From Hahella ganghwensis DSM 17046 (GTDB taxonomy: Bacteria; Pseudomonadota; Gammaproteobacteria; Pseudomonadales; Oleiphilaceae), in contig NZ_AQXX01000134.1 of NCBI RefSeq assembly GCF_000376785.1, forward strand, positions 1 to 64,000: DNA of 64,000 nt, given 5' to 3'. The position numbers and the translations under genes were made by a program. The notes below the pieces were generated by a model. That model was given only the letters and a program-made list of their open reading frames with translations, did no database searches and had not been told where the DNA came from. The first letter of the stretch is position 1, and each line of letters starts with the position of its first letter. Shown here piece by piece: positions 17,771-26,418 of this stretch.

Positions 17771-19627
17771 ATGCTTCAGAACATTCGCGATAATGCTCAG
17801 GGAACTATCGCCAAAATTATTGTGGGACTGATTGTCCTGACATTTGCACTTTTTGGGGTTGAATCTATCGTAGGTGGGCTGAGTGGTGAGCCCGAAGTCG
17901 CTAGTGTCAACGGTGAATCCATTACCGAGGTTGAATTTCAGCGTCAGTTAGAGCTGAGAAGACGTCAGGCCATTAATCAGATGGGTGAAAACTATGATCC
18001 CAGTTTGATCGATGAGGGCGCTATCAGAAGCGCTACCATGACAGATCTGATCAGCAGGGAAGTGCGCTTGCAGGAAGCACTTGGCAAGGATATGGCGATT
18101 TCTGATGCTACTATAGATAATTTTATTTTGCAGTGGCCTCCTGCTCAGGTTGACGGAAAGTTCAGTCGTGATCAATTCCTGGCAGTGTTAAGAAATATCG
18201 GCATGCCGCCGCTGGAATTCCGTGAGCAACTGAAAAAAGACTTGATTATTAATCAAATGAGAATGGCTGTCGCACAGTCCTCATTTGTTATTGATGAAGA
18301 ATTGTTGGCTCTTCTGAAAATAGAAAGGCAAAAAAGAACGTTTGATTATAAGGTTCTTGACGCCGAAACAATTGCTGAAGGCGTCGAGGTATCTGACGCT
18401 GAGATCGAGGCATTTTATCAGGAGAATCAGGAAGACTATCGTTTACCTGAGCGTTTGGTTGTCAACTTTATTGAAGTAAAAAAAGACGATCTTGCTCAGG
18501 ATATCGAAGTGACCGACGAAGAAATCCAGCAAGCCTACGATGAAGAAGTTGGTGGGTTTGAAGCTCAGGAGCAGCGTCGTGGATCACATATCCTGGTCGA
18601 AATATCTGACTCTGTATCCGAAGAGCAGGCATTGGAAAAAATCAATGCAGTAGCGGAGCGTCTAGCCGCAGGAGAAGACTTTGCTGAAGTGGCTAAGGAT
18701 GTTTCTGACGATCTTGGTTCAGCCCAGGAAGGTGGTGACCTTGGTTTTGCGGGCAAAGGGGCGTTTGTGCCTGAGTTTGAAAATGCACTTTTTGCTTTGC
18801 AAAAAGACGAGATCTCAGAGCCTATTAAAACAGAATATGGCTACCACATTATCAAATTGACTGATATCTCCACTCAGGAACCTCCAACGCTAGAAGAAGC
18901 AAGAGATAGGATTCTCTCCCAACTGCAAAGTGATAAGGCTGAATCTCGCTTTGTGGATTTGTCGACTGAGTTGACTGATATCACGTACAGCGCTCAGGAT
19001 TTGCAAGGACCTGCGGAGGAGCTTGGGCTGGAAATTCAGACCAGTGAGCCGTTTGCCCGTGATGGCGGTGAGGGTATTTTCTCCAACCCGGCTATATTGC
19101 TGCAGGCTTTTTCAGACGACGTCCTGAAAAATGAACACAACAGTGAAGTGGTGGAGATTGGTCGGGATACGCTTGTGGTTATTCGTAAAAATGAGCTTAT
19201 CCCTTCTATGATTCAGCCACTGGAAGAGGTTTCTTCCTCGATTGCTGAAAAACTTGCACTTGAGAAAGCGAAAGAGCAGCTGACAGCAGATGTCGAGCAG
19301 GTTCTTGCAGCGGCCAATAACGGTGACACTTCCGGTGAAGGTTGGACCTCTGCAGAAGCTGTGCGTCGGGGTAATCCTGCTCACGGAGAGGCGGCGAAGT
19401 TTGCCTTCAAAATGCCTGCTCCAGGGGCTGATGCTGTTGTCGATAAGTTTGAAACCGAGGGTGGTTTCGTTGTGATTGCTCTGAAAGCTGTCGAAGATGG
19501 CGCCGAAGAGCTCAACGATACAGAGAAAAAGACTTATAAGTCTTTCCTCGCCAATCGCCAGGGGTCTCAGGATTTCGAATATTTTGATTTATCATTGCAG
19601 AACAGGGCTGAAATCGAAAAGCTCTAG
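17771..19627 (+). CDS. ppiD: Membrane-anchored periplasmic folding factor PpiD (SurA/parvulin family)
   Basis: PpiD is anchored next to the Sec translocon and assists folding of exported proteins. The 618-residue protein begins MLQNIRDNAQGTIAK and has one N-terminal membrane segment (about 15-35, IIVGLIVLTFALFGVES), a SurA_N-like chaperone region, and a parvulin domain at about 265-365 (GSHILVEIS, GGDLGFAGKGAFVPEFE, EPIKTEYGYHIIKL). The C-terminal third is a further chaperone-like region. E. coli PpiD is 623 residues. It is the last gene of the tig-lon block and ends at a strong terminator. Confidence 0.95.
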   Translation: MLQNIRDNAQGTIAKIIVGLIVLTFALFGVESIVGGLSGEPEVASVNGESITEVEFQRQLELRRRQAINQMGENYDPSLIDEGAIRSATMTDLISREVRLQEALGKDMAISDATIDNFILQWPPAQVDGKFSRDQFLAVLRNIGMPPLEFREQLKKDLIINQMRMAVAQSSFVIDEELLALLKIERQKRTFDYKVLDAETIAEGVEVSDAEIEAFYQENQEDYRLPERLVVNFIEVKKDDLAQDIEVTDEEIQQAYDEEVGGFEAQEQRRGSHILVEISDSVSEEQALEKINAVAERLAAGEDFAEVAKDVSDDLGSAQEGGDLGFAGKGAFVPEFENALFALQKDEISEPIKTEYGYHIIKLTDISTQEPPTLEEARDRILSQLQSDKAESRFVDLSTELTDITYSAQDLQGPAEELGLEIQTSEPFARDGGEGIFSNPAILLQAFSDDVLKNEHNSEVVEIGRDTLVVIRKNELIPSMIQPLEEVSSSIAEKLALEKAKEQLTADVEQVLAAANNGDTSGEGWTSAEAVRRGNPAHGEAAKFAFKMPAPGADAVVDKFETEGGFVVIALKAVEDGAEELNDTEKKTYKSFLANRQGSQDFEYFDLSLQNRAEIEKL

Positions 19628-19650
19628 TACGATAGGTTAAATCCTTCGGA

Positions 19651-19682
19651 AAAGGTCCAAACGCTGTTTGGACCTTTTTTTT
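19651..19682 (+). terminator. Terminator of ppiD
   Basis: AAAGGTCCAAAC (19651-19662) pairs with GTTTGGACCTTT (19666-19677) over the loop GCT; the T tract runs to 19682. Confidence 0.95.
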
Positions 19683-19907
19683 GTGCCGAAAAAAGTGTAG
19701 GCGCTGGTTTGGGTTAATAAGAAGCTAATAATTAGTGGCAAATTTGCACTGGCTCACATTCGTTTGTTTGATTGAGCTTGTGTGGCTTTCGGCTTGCAAA
19801 GAATTGTGTACTGGTTATCTTTACCTGATATTCAAATACTGTATCTTTAGTTTACAAACAGTTACGTGGCTTTTTGTTTGCTTGTAGGACGAACAGGTTA
19901 ATCATCG
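19683..19907. other. Upstream region of the envelope operon
   Basis: AT-rich 225 bp that must carry the promoter for the four genes that follow. Several weak -10-like hexamers exist (for example TACTGT near 19840), but I cannot choose one. No gene is visible. Confidence 0.4.
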
Positions 19908-20717
19908 ATGTTACTTATCCTTGCTGGATCACTGCTGACATTTCATATGGCAGAAGAGGCAACTATCACAGAGCCTTTTAAGAAGGGCGTGGTTGTCTAT
20001 CAGGAATCCATATTGACCGGCAGAGATGAGCGTACATTTGTACGATATGACACGTTGGTAGAACCGGCTAAAGAGCAGAGATTCAGAAACATCACTACGC
20101 AGGCTTATGACTACAGTTGTGGTTCTGCAGCATTAACGACAGTCCTGGAACACTATCTGGGAAGGACGTTTGAAGAGCGCCAGATTATGGAAGGCTTACT
20201 TCATTACGGTGACGCGGAAAGAATCGTTGAGCGGAGAGGTTTTTCCATGCTCGACTTCAAACGGCTGGTGACGGCGCTTGGGTTTCCGTCTGGGGGATTC
20301 AGAGCAGAGATAGAAGACCTCAAGGAGCTTGACCACCCGGCTATTGTCCCGATACGTTATGGCGGCTTTAAACATTTTGTCGTGGTGAGGGCGGTTCGAG
20401 AAGGTCGCGTCTTTATCGCAGATCCCTCGTTGGGGAATACCACTTTCACAATAGAGTTGTTTAAAGAGCACTGGGATCAGAACGTTCTTTTTATTGTCTT
20501 TCCCGGAAATGCGAAACCGGTGGATGGTCTCGAACTGCGGGAAGAAGACATGAGGTTCGTGGATGAGCAGACTTTTACACTGAATGCTTATCGTGAGTTT
20601 CCTGTATTTCATGAAGCTCTGCAGTTTCGAATTCAGAATACGCTCGAGTCACTCAAGAATAATGCAGATGGCAGCGTAAACAATACAACAAAAAGGTTGC
20701 ACTACAAGCGCAACTAA
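19908..20717 (+). CDS. C39-like (papain-fold) peptidase, FapD-like, periplasmic
   Basis: The 269-residue protein has a short hydrophobic N terminus (MLLILAGSLLTF) and a C39 peptidase domain at about 60-190. The likely catalytic set is complete: Gln65 (oxyanion), Cys71 in YDYSCGSAA, His156 in GGFKHFVVV and Asp172 in IADPSLG. The GFSMLDFKRL block and overall layout resemble FapD of the Pseudomonas functional-amyloid system, from memory. It is therefore inferred to be a free-standing protease, without ABC or membrane domains, that may cleave or mature an exported protein. An in-frame TAA lies just upstream of the ATG, fixing the start region; the ribosome site is weak. First gene of a four-gene cluster. 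The substrate is unknown. Confidence 0.8.
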   Translation: MLLILAGSLLTFHMAEEATITEPFKKGVVVYQESILTGRDERTFVRYDTLVEPAKEQRFRNITTQAYDYSCGSAALTTVLEHYLGRTFEERQIMEGLLHYGDAERIVERRGFSMLDFKRLVTALGFPSGGFRAEIEDLKELDHPAIVPIRYGGFKHFVVVRAVREGRVFIADPSLGNTTFTIELFKEHWDQNVLFIVFPGNAKPVDGLELREEDMRFVDEQTFTLNAYREFPVFHEALQFRIQNTLESLKNNADGSVNNTTKRLHYKRN

Positions 20718-20747
20718 CCGGATTTAAAGAAGAATAAGGGATAGCTG

Positions 20748-21761
20748 ATGAAGCGTTGGGTTGTATCCAGCATATGTTTTGCGCTGACACTATCAAGTGC
20801 TTATTACACTAATGCCGCTGAAGAGAGCAGTGTAGATAAAGCCCGCGAAGCATTGACCAAACAAGACGAAGATGCCGATTCAGCCAAGCAACTTGAAGAA
20901 GTGTTTCAGGCGGCTGAAAAAAACTATTCTCTTTTGAAAAAAGGGAAAATGTCACTGACCTATGGCTTTGATTACAGCTACTTTGGTGATCAGCGTCTGG
21001 ATATCGACGTAGTTGAGGGGCGCTTCAGGAATTTTGATATCACACCTTCTGCCCAGCACACATTTACCAACTCCTTTTCTTTTGATTACGGATTGCTGGA
21101 TAACCTGACGCTGTCGACACGAGTACCCTTAGTGGCCAAGTACGATACCCAGGATGAAAAATCCGCCACTGAATTTGGGGATATTTCTTTCACCACCCGC
21201 TGGCAGCCTTTTGCGTATGTTCCGGGAAAACCTTCCTACACAATATTCGGAACCTTTAAATCCAAAACAGGGGTGAGTCCATACGAAATTGATGTTAATC
21301 GTCAGTTGTCTACAGGCAGTGGATATTATTCCTTCAGTGTGGGGGGTAGCTTTTCAAAGGTACTGGACCCGGTCATCGTGTTCAGTTCGCTTAGTTTCAG
21401 TTATCCCATCAAGGAGGAAGAGCTGAATCAGGTACGTGGAGGCACTGTCCTAACAGAAGTTGAGCCGGCAAACTCTTTATCTCTCTCTGCTGGTTTTTCG
21501 TATGCGCTTTCCTATGATGTGTCGCTAAGTGTTTCGTCTCAATTCAGTTATTCGGATGAAACCGTCTTAAGGTTTCGGGGTGGTATCGAATCGGTTGTGC
21601 AGGATCAGGTCAGCAGCCTAATGAGTTTTGCGCTGGGGATTCGCGTCAGCGACACCAAGATCATCAATACCTCTGTTGGCTTCGGGCTCACTGAGGATTC
21701 CCCCGATGTGACCATGGGAGTCTCTATACCGATCAACATTGCCGGTCTCAAAGAAGAATAA
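20748..21761 (+). CDS. Outer-membrane beta-barrel with N-terminal coiled coil (FapF-like or Phenol_MetA_deg-like)
   Basis: The 337-residue protein starts with a signal peptide (MKRWVVSSICFALTLSSAYYTNA, cleavage likely before AEES). A charged helical stretch follows at about 27-65, rich in E/K/Q with heptad-like leucines. The rest (about 68-337) alternates aromatic/hydrophobic strands and ends in a strand-like segment, typical of an outer-membrane barrel. A helical plug or trimerising segment before a 12-strand-type barrel is the architecture of FapF, and the adjacent C39 protease is the architecture of FapD; the resemblance is by layout, not proven homology. AAGGG sits seven bases before the ATG. 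No amyloid-like FapB/FapC gene accompanies it here. Confidence 0.65.
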   Translation: MKRWVVSSICFALTLSSAYYTNAAEESSVDKAREALTKQDEDADSAKQLEEVFQAAEKNYSLLKKGKMSLTYGFDYSYFGDQRLDIDVVEGRFRNFDITPSAQHTFTNSFSFDYGLLDNLTLSTRVPLVAKYDTQDEKSATEFGDISFTTRWQPFAYVPGKPSYTIFGTFKSKTGVSPYEIDVNRQLSTGSGYYSFSVGGSFSKVLDPVIVFSSLSFSYPIKEEELNQVRGGTVLTEVEPANSLSLSAGFSYALSYDVSLSVSSQFSYSDETVLRFRGGIESVVQDQVSSLMSFALGIRVSDTKIINTSVGFGLTEDSPDVTMGVSIPINIAGLKEE

Positions 21762-21787
21762 AATCATCCTGGAACAACAATGGGGTT

Positions 21788-23407
21788 ATGATGACTTCGT
21801 CAGCAAGCAGACAACTCAAGTTTCTGGGATGGGCGTGCGCGCTGGCCGTTTGGAGCGGTCAATCGTGGGGGCAGCTTTCACAGAACCTGATAATCGACTC
21901 CAAGGCTATTGCCTTGGGGAATGCGGTGACCGCAGACCCTCCGGGGGTGGCATCTATCCATTACAATCCGGCCGGTTTAGCCAAACTGAAAGGGCGCCAG
22001 TTTGAAATCGGCGTTACTAATATTGTTTTTAACTTCCAAACAGATTTTTATGCGCCAGATGATTACTCTGTTTTTAACATAGACGGTGTAGAAAACGATC
22101 CCATTTTTAACGGTGATACGGTGGCGCGCAGCCGGACAGGAACGTTGGCTCTATACGTGCCGGGGTATGGCCTGCAAAGATTACCGAAAGGTCCGGGATT
22201 GTTACCGTCAGTCGGATTCACCATTAACCCGCCCGGATCAAAGTTCACTTTCGGTAACTTCATCTACGGCCCTGACGTGGTGGGGTATTACCGAAAGAAG
22301 GACGATCCGGCACGCTATCTGGGTAAATCTCTGGCATTGCAGAGATTTACTTACCTGTCTCCTTCCTTCGGGTATGAAATCAATGATGAATGGTCGGTGG
22401 GGGCGGGCATTATGTTCTCTCACCAGGCTTTGGCCATGGACACCTATCTGAGGGCTCCTAATCTGTTGCTTGGTTTCGCTGAGCAGGTTCAGGAAGCATT
22501 TGACTGTGAGTCTGGAGGGGTTTCTCTAGGGCCATTCCTGAATGTCTGTGGCGGTAATATCGGGCCTTGGGATGACATTGGTGGCTTGAGCATTCAAGTT
22601 CAGGAAACCGTCTCTCCCAAGTACCATGTCGGTGTGCTGTGGGAGCCCACAGACTGGTTCGCCTGGGGCGCCAGTTATCAGAGTGAAGCAGATATGCAGA
22701 TGAAGGGCACCTATGACCTTCGCTACACAGATGATTGGGCTGGCTTCTGGCAGGGATTCAATGGCTCGGTGATTGGTGCAATTACTTCCGGTATTTTCAG
22801 TCTGCCTTCAGGGGTTCCACGGGAATATGGAAACCTGTCCATCGACTTGACGCATCCTCAGCACTTCCAAACAGGGGTTAGCGTTAAGTTGAACCACCTG
22901 TTGACCTTGAATGTTGATGTTGGCTGGACTGACTATAGTGAGTGGGATGCATTTCTGCTGAAGTTTGACCGTGATCTCGAGTTCCTTGGAGCGGCCAGAT
23001 TGCTGAGTACCAACGCGACCACCAACACTCTGAAGATTCCTCTGGAATATGAAGATGTCTGGAACTGGGGATTTGGGCTTGAGCAGCACATTACCAGTCG
23101 ACTGGATTTACGGCTGGGGGTCGAGTTTCGTAATTCGCCTATCCAGGACAATCGTCGAGATTCTTTAAACCCCCTGAATGATACTGTCAGGTATGGTACC
23201 GGTCTGAGTTATCAGTGGGATCGGGATACCGTTCTGGATTTTCATCTGAGTTATCTCAGAAGTAGGGAGTTTATCCCTGCCGGGACCAGTGATAATGTCA
23301 ATGCGACAGACATTCAGAATATTGCCTATAACCCTTATGCGGGTACAGATGTGGAAACCAATCTGAAAGTTATCACTTTTGGTTTTTCGTTCCGGACTCA
23401 ATTCTAA
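21788..23407 (+). CDS. OmpP1/FadL/TodX-family outer-membrane transporter
   Basis: FadL-family proteins are 14-stranded barrels that pass long-chain fatty acids or hydrocarbons laterally into the outer membrane. The 539-residue product has a signal peptide ending near SWG and a mature N terminus with the family plug region (AIALGNAVTADPPGVASIHYNPAGL, with the NPAGL element). Repeated WSVGAG, FAWGASY, LNVDVGWTDYSEW and LRLGVEFRNSP strands follow, ending in phenylalanine (RTQF), as outer-membrane proteins do. It is longer than E. coli FadL (446). Two cysteines (ESGG and VCGG regions) may form an extracellular-loop disulfide. It is 27 bp after the barrel gene and 1 bp before the next gene. Confidence 0.85.
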   Translation: MMTSSASRQLKFLGWACALAVWSGQSWGQLSQNLIIDSKAIALGNAVTADPPGVASIHYNPAGLAKLKGRQFEIGVTNIVFNFQTDFYAPDDYSVFNIDGVENDPIFNGDTVARSRTGTLALYVPGYGLQRLPKGPGLLPSVGFTINPPGSKFTFGNFIYGPDVVGYYRKKDDPARYLGKSLALQRFTYLSPSFGYEINDEWSVGAGIMFSHQALAMDTYLRAPNLLLGFAEQVQEAFDCESGGVSLGPFLNVCGGNIGPWDDIGGLSIQVQETVSPKYHVGVLWEPTDWFAWGASYQSEADMQMKGTYDLRYTDDWAGFWQGFNGSVIGAITSGIFSLPSGVPREYGNLSIDLTHPQHFQTGVSVKLNHLLTLNVDVGWTDYSEWDAFLLKFDRDLEFLGAARLLSTNATTNTLKIPLEYEDVWNWGFGLEQHITSRLDLRLGVEFRNSPIQDNRRDSLNPLNDTVRYGTGLSYQWDRDTVLDFHLSYLRSREFIPAGTSDNVNATDIQNIAYNPYAGTDVETNLKVITFGFSFRTQF

Positions 23408-23408
23408 C

Positions 23409-24668
23409 ATGAATAGACTGTTTCGACTGACACTGGCGTTGATGTTAATACTGGCGATACCCCTGGCTCAGGCTGATCGCTATTACACCTGGGTTGATGA
23501 AAATGGCGAAGTTCGTCATACCTTGATCTCAGATCCTGCTTCAGAGAAAACTGTCCCTGAAAAGCACAGGGATAAAGCGAGTGAGAAAAAGGAAGTCGAA
23601 GTTAAGCAGGTTGAATCAACTGACCGGGATAAGCTGATCACTGCTGATACGGACCAGGTGCTATTGGACAGAGATAGCGAGCTGGAGAAAAATCGCAAGG
23701 AACTGCCGGGGACTGACCAGGAAAGTGCGGCTGCCAATAATGCAGGGCCAGCAAATGAAGCGCTTGATTCTGGTGATAATGCTGTTCGCTCAGAGAACGA
23801 GGCAGAAAGAATTGCTTCCGGTCTTGCTGATTCTACTTCAGCACAAGATACGTCATCTTCCGAGGTCACCACTGAGGTAAAAGGCTTTTCCAGTGTCAGG
23901 CGTTTTGAAGGGGAAGAGTATGTGGATGCAGAGGAGCTTGAGGCAAACGGTTTCCGGCCGGCAAAGCAACAGCGTTTCTATACTGTCATTGATTCTGATG
24001 GCCGCTTCCGCAATATACCTTACCCCGAAGACGCGGAGCTAAGTACCCAGGCTCAGCTGCAGCCGGTAAAGCCGGAGAATTTTCAAGTGGTGGCGAAGGA
24101 GCAGTCTTTCATAAACAGGGTGCCGGAGCAGGCGGATTCCTATGCAACCAAACTCCTTGGTCTTGAATCAAGCTCGCGGGAAATCGATGTGTTGTTAGAC
24201 CATTGTTGCGAGTCACTTGAAACTTATGACAGAGTGGAATTGGATCTCGAAGAAGGCAATCTGCTGGAAATCAATGAGAAAGATTATAGTCACCAGTTTG
24301 GTGTTGGCAGCAGTCTGCTACGAATCTTAGAGCTACCCGTCGTCGAGGGCGAACTGACGCTTGAATTAAGGACTTACGCCAATCCCAGAGTGTTTTACCC
24401 TTCGGTATTGGTGTTGGATGAAAACTTCTCACCACAGCGCCTGCTTCAGGATATTGTCTATGTTTACGAGCCTGAGAATTGGTTCCGGTACGGTTACCTG
24501 GAAGGTTATCTCAAGGTCGATCCTACACAGTCCAGGTATCTGGTGATATTTACCACCAAGCTTGATGAGCGTAAGAGAACGGTTGTGGAAGGTATCGAAG
24601 AAAAGCCAATTATCATGGAGCATGCCGGCAAGGGCATTATTCATGTTTCCCTTGCCGGTAAGCGCTGA
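23409..24668 (+). CDS. Secreted DUF4124 / MalM-like fusion protein
   Basis: The 419-residue protein (ATG at 23409, one base after the FadL stop; a longer frame starting inside FadL is less likely) has a signal peptide (MNRLFRLTLALMLILAIPLAQA). It is followed at once by a DUF4124-type motif, YYTWVDENGEVRHT, and the related FYTVIDSDGRFRNIPY motif recurs at about residue 195. A long acidic Glu/Asp/Ser-rich low-complexity stretch (about 50-165) links the two. The C-terminal 150 residues contain FYPSVLVLDENFSPQRL and YLVIFTTKLDE, which resemble the periplasmic maltose-operon protein MalM. That combination is unusual. It is inferred to be a periplasmic or outer-membrane-associated partner of the upstream barrels; no enzymatic motif is seen. 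Confidence 0.65.
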   Translation: MNRLFRLTLALMLILAIPLAQADRYYTWVDENGEVRHTLISDPASEKTVPEKHRDKASEKKEVEVKQVESTDRDKLITADTDQVLLDRDSELEKNRKELPGTDQESAAANNAGPANEALDSGDNAVRSENEAERIASGLADSTSAQDTSSSEVTTEVKGFSSVRRFEGEEYVDAEELEANGFRPAKQQRFYTVIDSDGRFRNIPYPEDAELSTQAQLQPVKPENFQVVAKEQSFINRVPEQADSYATKLLGLESSSREIDVLLDHCCESLETYDRVELDLEEGNLLEINEKDYSHQFGVGSSLLRILELPVVEGELTLELRTYANPRVFYPSVLVLDENFSPQRLLQDIVYVYEPENWFRYGYLEGYLKVDPTQSRYLVIFTTKLDERKRTVVEGIEEKPIIMEHAGKGIIHVSLAGKR

Positions 24669-24675
24669 TTGATTT

Positions 24676-25755
24676 CTAGTCGGATATCTCCGGATTAATC
24701 CAGGGGAATGAGTGCCAATAAAAATATCCATTTCCTGCCGGTGCGGTGCAGTTGTACCGGAAGCGACGAGAACTAAATGCCTGATTGCCGGTGACGGTAA
24801 TCAGGTTTCCTTCAAGTTCGACGTTGATTCTGCCCTGTCCTGAGCCGTAACAGGCTACCAATTTTGCTGAGACTGCTGAAGGGGTGAAAGTCAGTGTCGG
24901 TGGATTGGTGTTCCTGACTACAACAGAAGTAGGCTGGGTATCGACGGGGTAAAGAGGCAGCGTTTTCAGTTTCTCTTTGAAGCTGTTCATGTCGCCATAG
25001 TCGTCAGGAAGGGGAAATCTTGGGATGGTCTGCCAATCGGAATTAGCGCCCACTGGACCCGACTGCTGGCCAAAACCGATATAGCCCAGCTGATCTATCA
25101 ATTGAGTTAATTCCCGATCAAACTCACCGTAAGGGTACGCCAGCATTTTCAGTGAGTAGCCCAATTTTTGCTGAATTTGTTGTTCTGCATCCTCTACGTT
25201 TTCACTGATTCTCTGTATCCACTGAGCATTACTTTCCTCTGGCTTCTTGTCGATCATATGAATGTGGCCGATGGTATGATTGGCGAACTCAGCGCCTGAT
25301 GAGGCCAACTCTTTCGCTTGATCCCATGAGATAAATTCTTTTGAGCCAGAGTTCAGTGCATCCGGATTGATAAAAACGGTAAAAGGAAAGCCATGGGGGC
25401 GAATTATGGGGAGCGCTTTCTCGTAAATGCTGCGATAGCCATCGTCGAATGTGATCGCCACCGCTTTGTCCGGCAACTTGCCTCCCTGCTTCATTGTGTC
25501 GATGGCTTCACTCAATCGAACAACCTTATACCCTTCGGTTTCCAGATGGATAAGGTGCTTTTCAAAAAGCAGGGGGGTTGTCGAGGTGGACCTTGGGGTG
25601 TTCGTATCAATATGGTGATATTGCAGAATATGAAGCACATCAGAGTCTGCGTAACTACTGCTGTGTGCGAATAAAAGAGAGGCGACTAAGCTGGCGATGC
25701 CTGCTGCAATAGTTCGGTGTCGGGCTCCTGAGGTTCGGGAATGTTGCTTGTTCAC
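24676..25755 (-). CDS. Secreted polysaccharide deacetylase (NodB/CE4) with C-terminal extension
   Basis: CE4 enzymes remove N- or O-acetyl groups from polysaccharides using a metal. The 359-residue protein begins at a GTG and has a charged N terminus, then a signal/anchor segment (GIASLVASLLFAHSSSYA). The NodB domain (about 40-250) has the motif-1 TFDDGYRS and motif-2 NHTIGHIHM (H-x3-H), giving the Asp-His-His metal set, and the motif-3-like LAYPYGEFD; LQYHHID opens the domain as in PgaB-like enzymes. A beta-rich tail (about 275-359) has two cysteines (VACYGSG and YNCTAP) that could form a disulfide; I do not recognise it. It is convergent with the DUF4124 gene (7 bp apart) and 18 bp after the DnaJ-related gene. 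Confidence 0.85.
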   Translation of the reverse strand: MNKQHSRTSGARHRTIAAGIASLVASLLFAHSSSYADSDVLHILQYHHIDTNTPRSTSTTPLLFEKHLIHLETEGYKVVRLSEAIDTMKQGGKLPDKAVAITFDDGYRSIYEKALPIIRPHGFPFTVFINPDALNSGSKEFISWDQAKELASSGAEFANHTIGHIHMIDKKPEESNAQWIQRISENVEDAEQQIQQKLGYSLKMLAYPYGEFDRELTQLIDQLGYIGFGQQSGPVGANSDWQTIPRFPLPDDYGDMNSFKEKLKTLPLYPVDTQPTSVVVRNTNPPTLTFTPSAVSAKLVACYGSGQGRINVELEGNLITVTGNQAFSSRRFRYNCTAPAGNGYFYWHSFPWINPEISD

Positions 25756-25773
25756 AGTTGATTCATCCAGGCG

Positions 25774-26418
25774 TTATTGTTTTCGATACAACTTCAATAT
25801 TTCATACGCCTCCCGGATAGCGGTAAAAGTCTGAGAATTTCCGCCTCTGTCCGGGTGATGTTCCATGGCCAGTTTCCGATATTGACCCTTTATCGTAGGC
25901 CAATCTGCATCGGATTCACAGTCCAGGATTTTCAATGCGCTCTGTCGCTGGCTGGGATTGAGGTACGCTTCCCAGAAGTTGTTTAAAAGTTTGTCGACAT
26001 CAGACCTTGATGTATCCGTCAGATTGCTGAGATCCAGATAATAACTCTGCAATGGGTCTGCCTTTCCGACCACCTGTAACCTGGCAGCATTGTCAGAAGC
26101 TTGCGGGCTGGAACTGGCTGCTATACTGAGGGGGGATATTTCTATCCAGGTGCCATGGTTCTTCCAACGGCTCTCTCGTAGCAGATACAAGGCATGAAAC
26201 AAGACAAAATGGGTCTGAAACAGATTCAGTTGATCACTGAGTGCCTGTTCATCAAAGATGCAATAGGGCTCGTCGCTGAGCTTTTTGATCAGCTCGTACT
26301 CGCTCATTGAAAGGGCTTGCTCTACGAGGATAGTTTCAAGTGCCTTGCTCAGCCTGCCTATCAGGATTTCCCAGGCTTCTTCAAATAAAGAGTCGCTATC
26401 TGCCATATTACTGATCAT
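25774..26418 (-). CDS. DnaJ-related protein (DNAJ_related domain plus C-terminal J domain)
   Basis: The 214-residue protein carries an N-terminal helical region (about 10-140) typical of the DNAJ-related family and a compact J domain at the C terminus. The J-domain HPD motif is visible in AMEHHPDRGG, followed by FTAIREAYEILK. J domains stimulate DnaK ATPase; this type lacks the Gly/Phe and zinc regions of DnaJ, so it is a specialised co-chaperone of unknown client. There are two possible ATG starts (26418 and 26406). It overlaps no other gene and runs into the deacetylase gene with an 18-bp gap, suggesting one transcript. Confidence 0.85.
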   Translation of the reverse strand: MISNMADSDSLFEEAWEILIGRLSKALETILVEQALSMSEYELIKKLSDEPYCIFDEQALSDQLNLFQTHFVLFHALYLLRESRWKNHGTWIEISPLSIAASSSPQASDNAARLQVVGKADPLQSYYLDLSNLTDTSRSDVDKLLNNFWEAYLNPSQRQSALKILDCESDADWPTIKGQYRKLAMEHHPDRGGNSQTFTAIREAYEILKLYRKQ

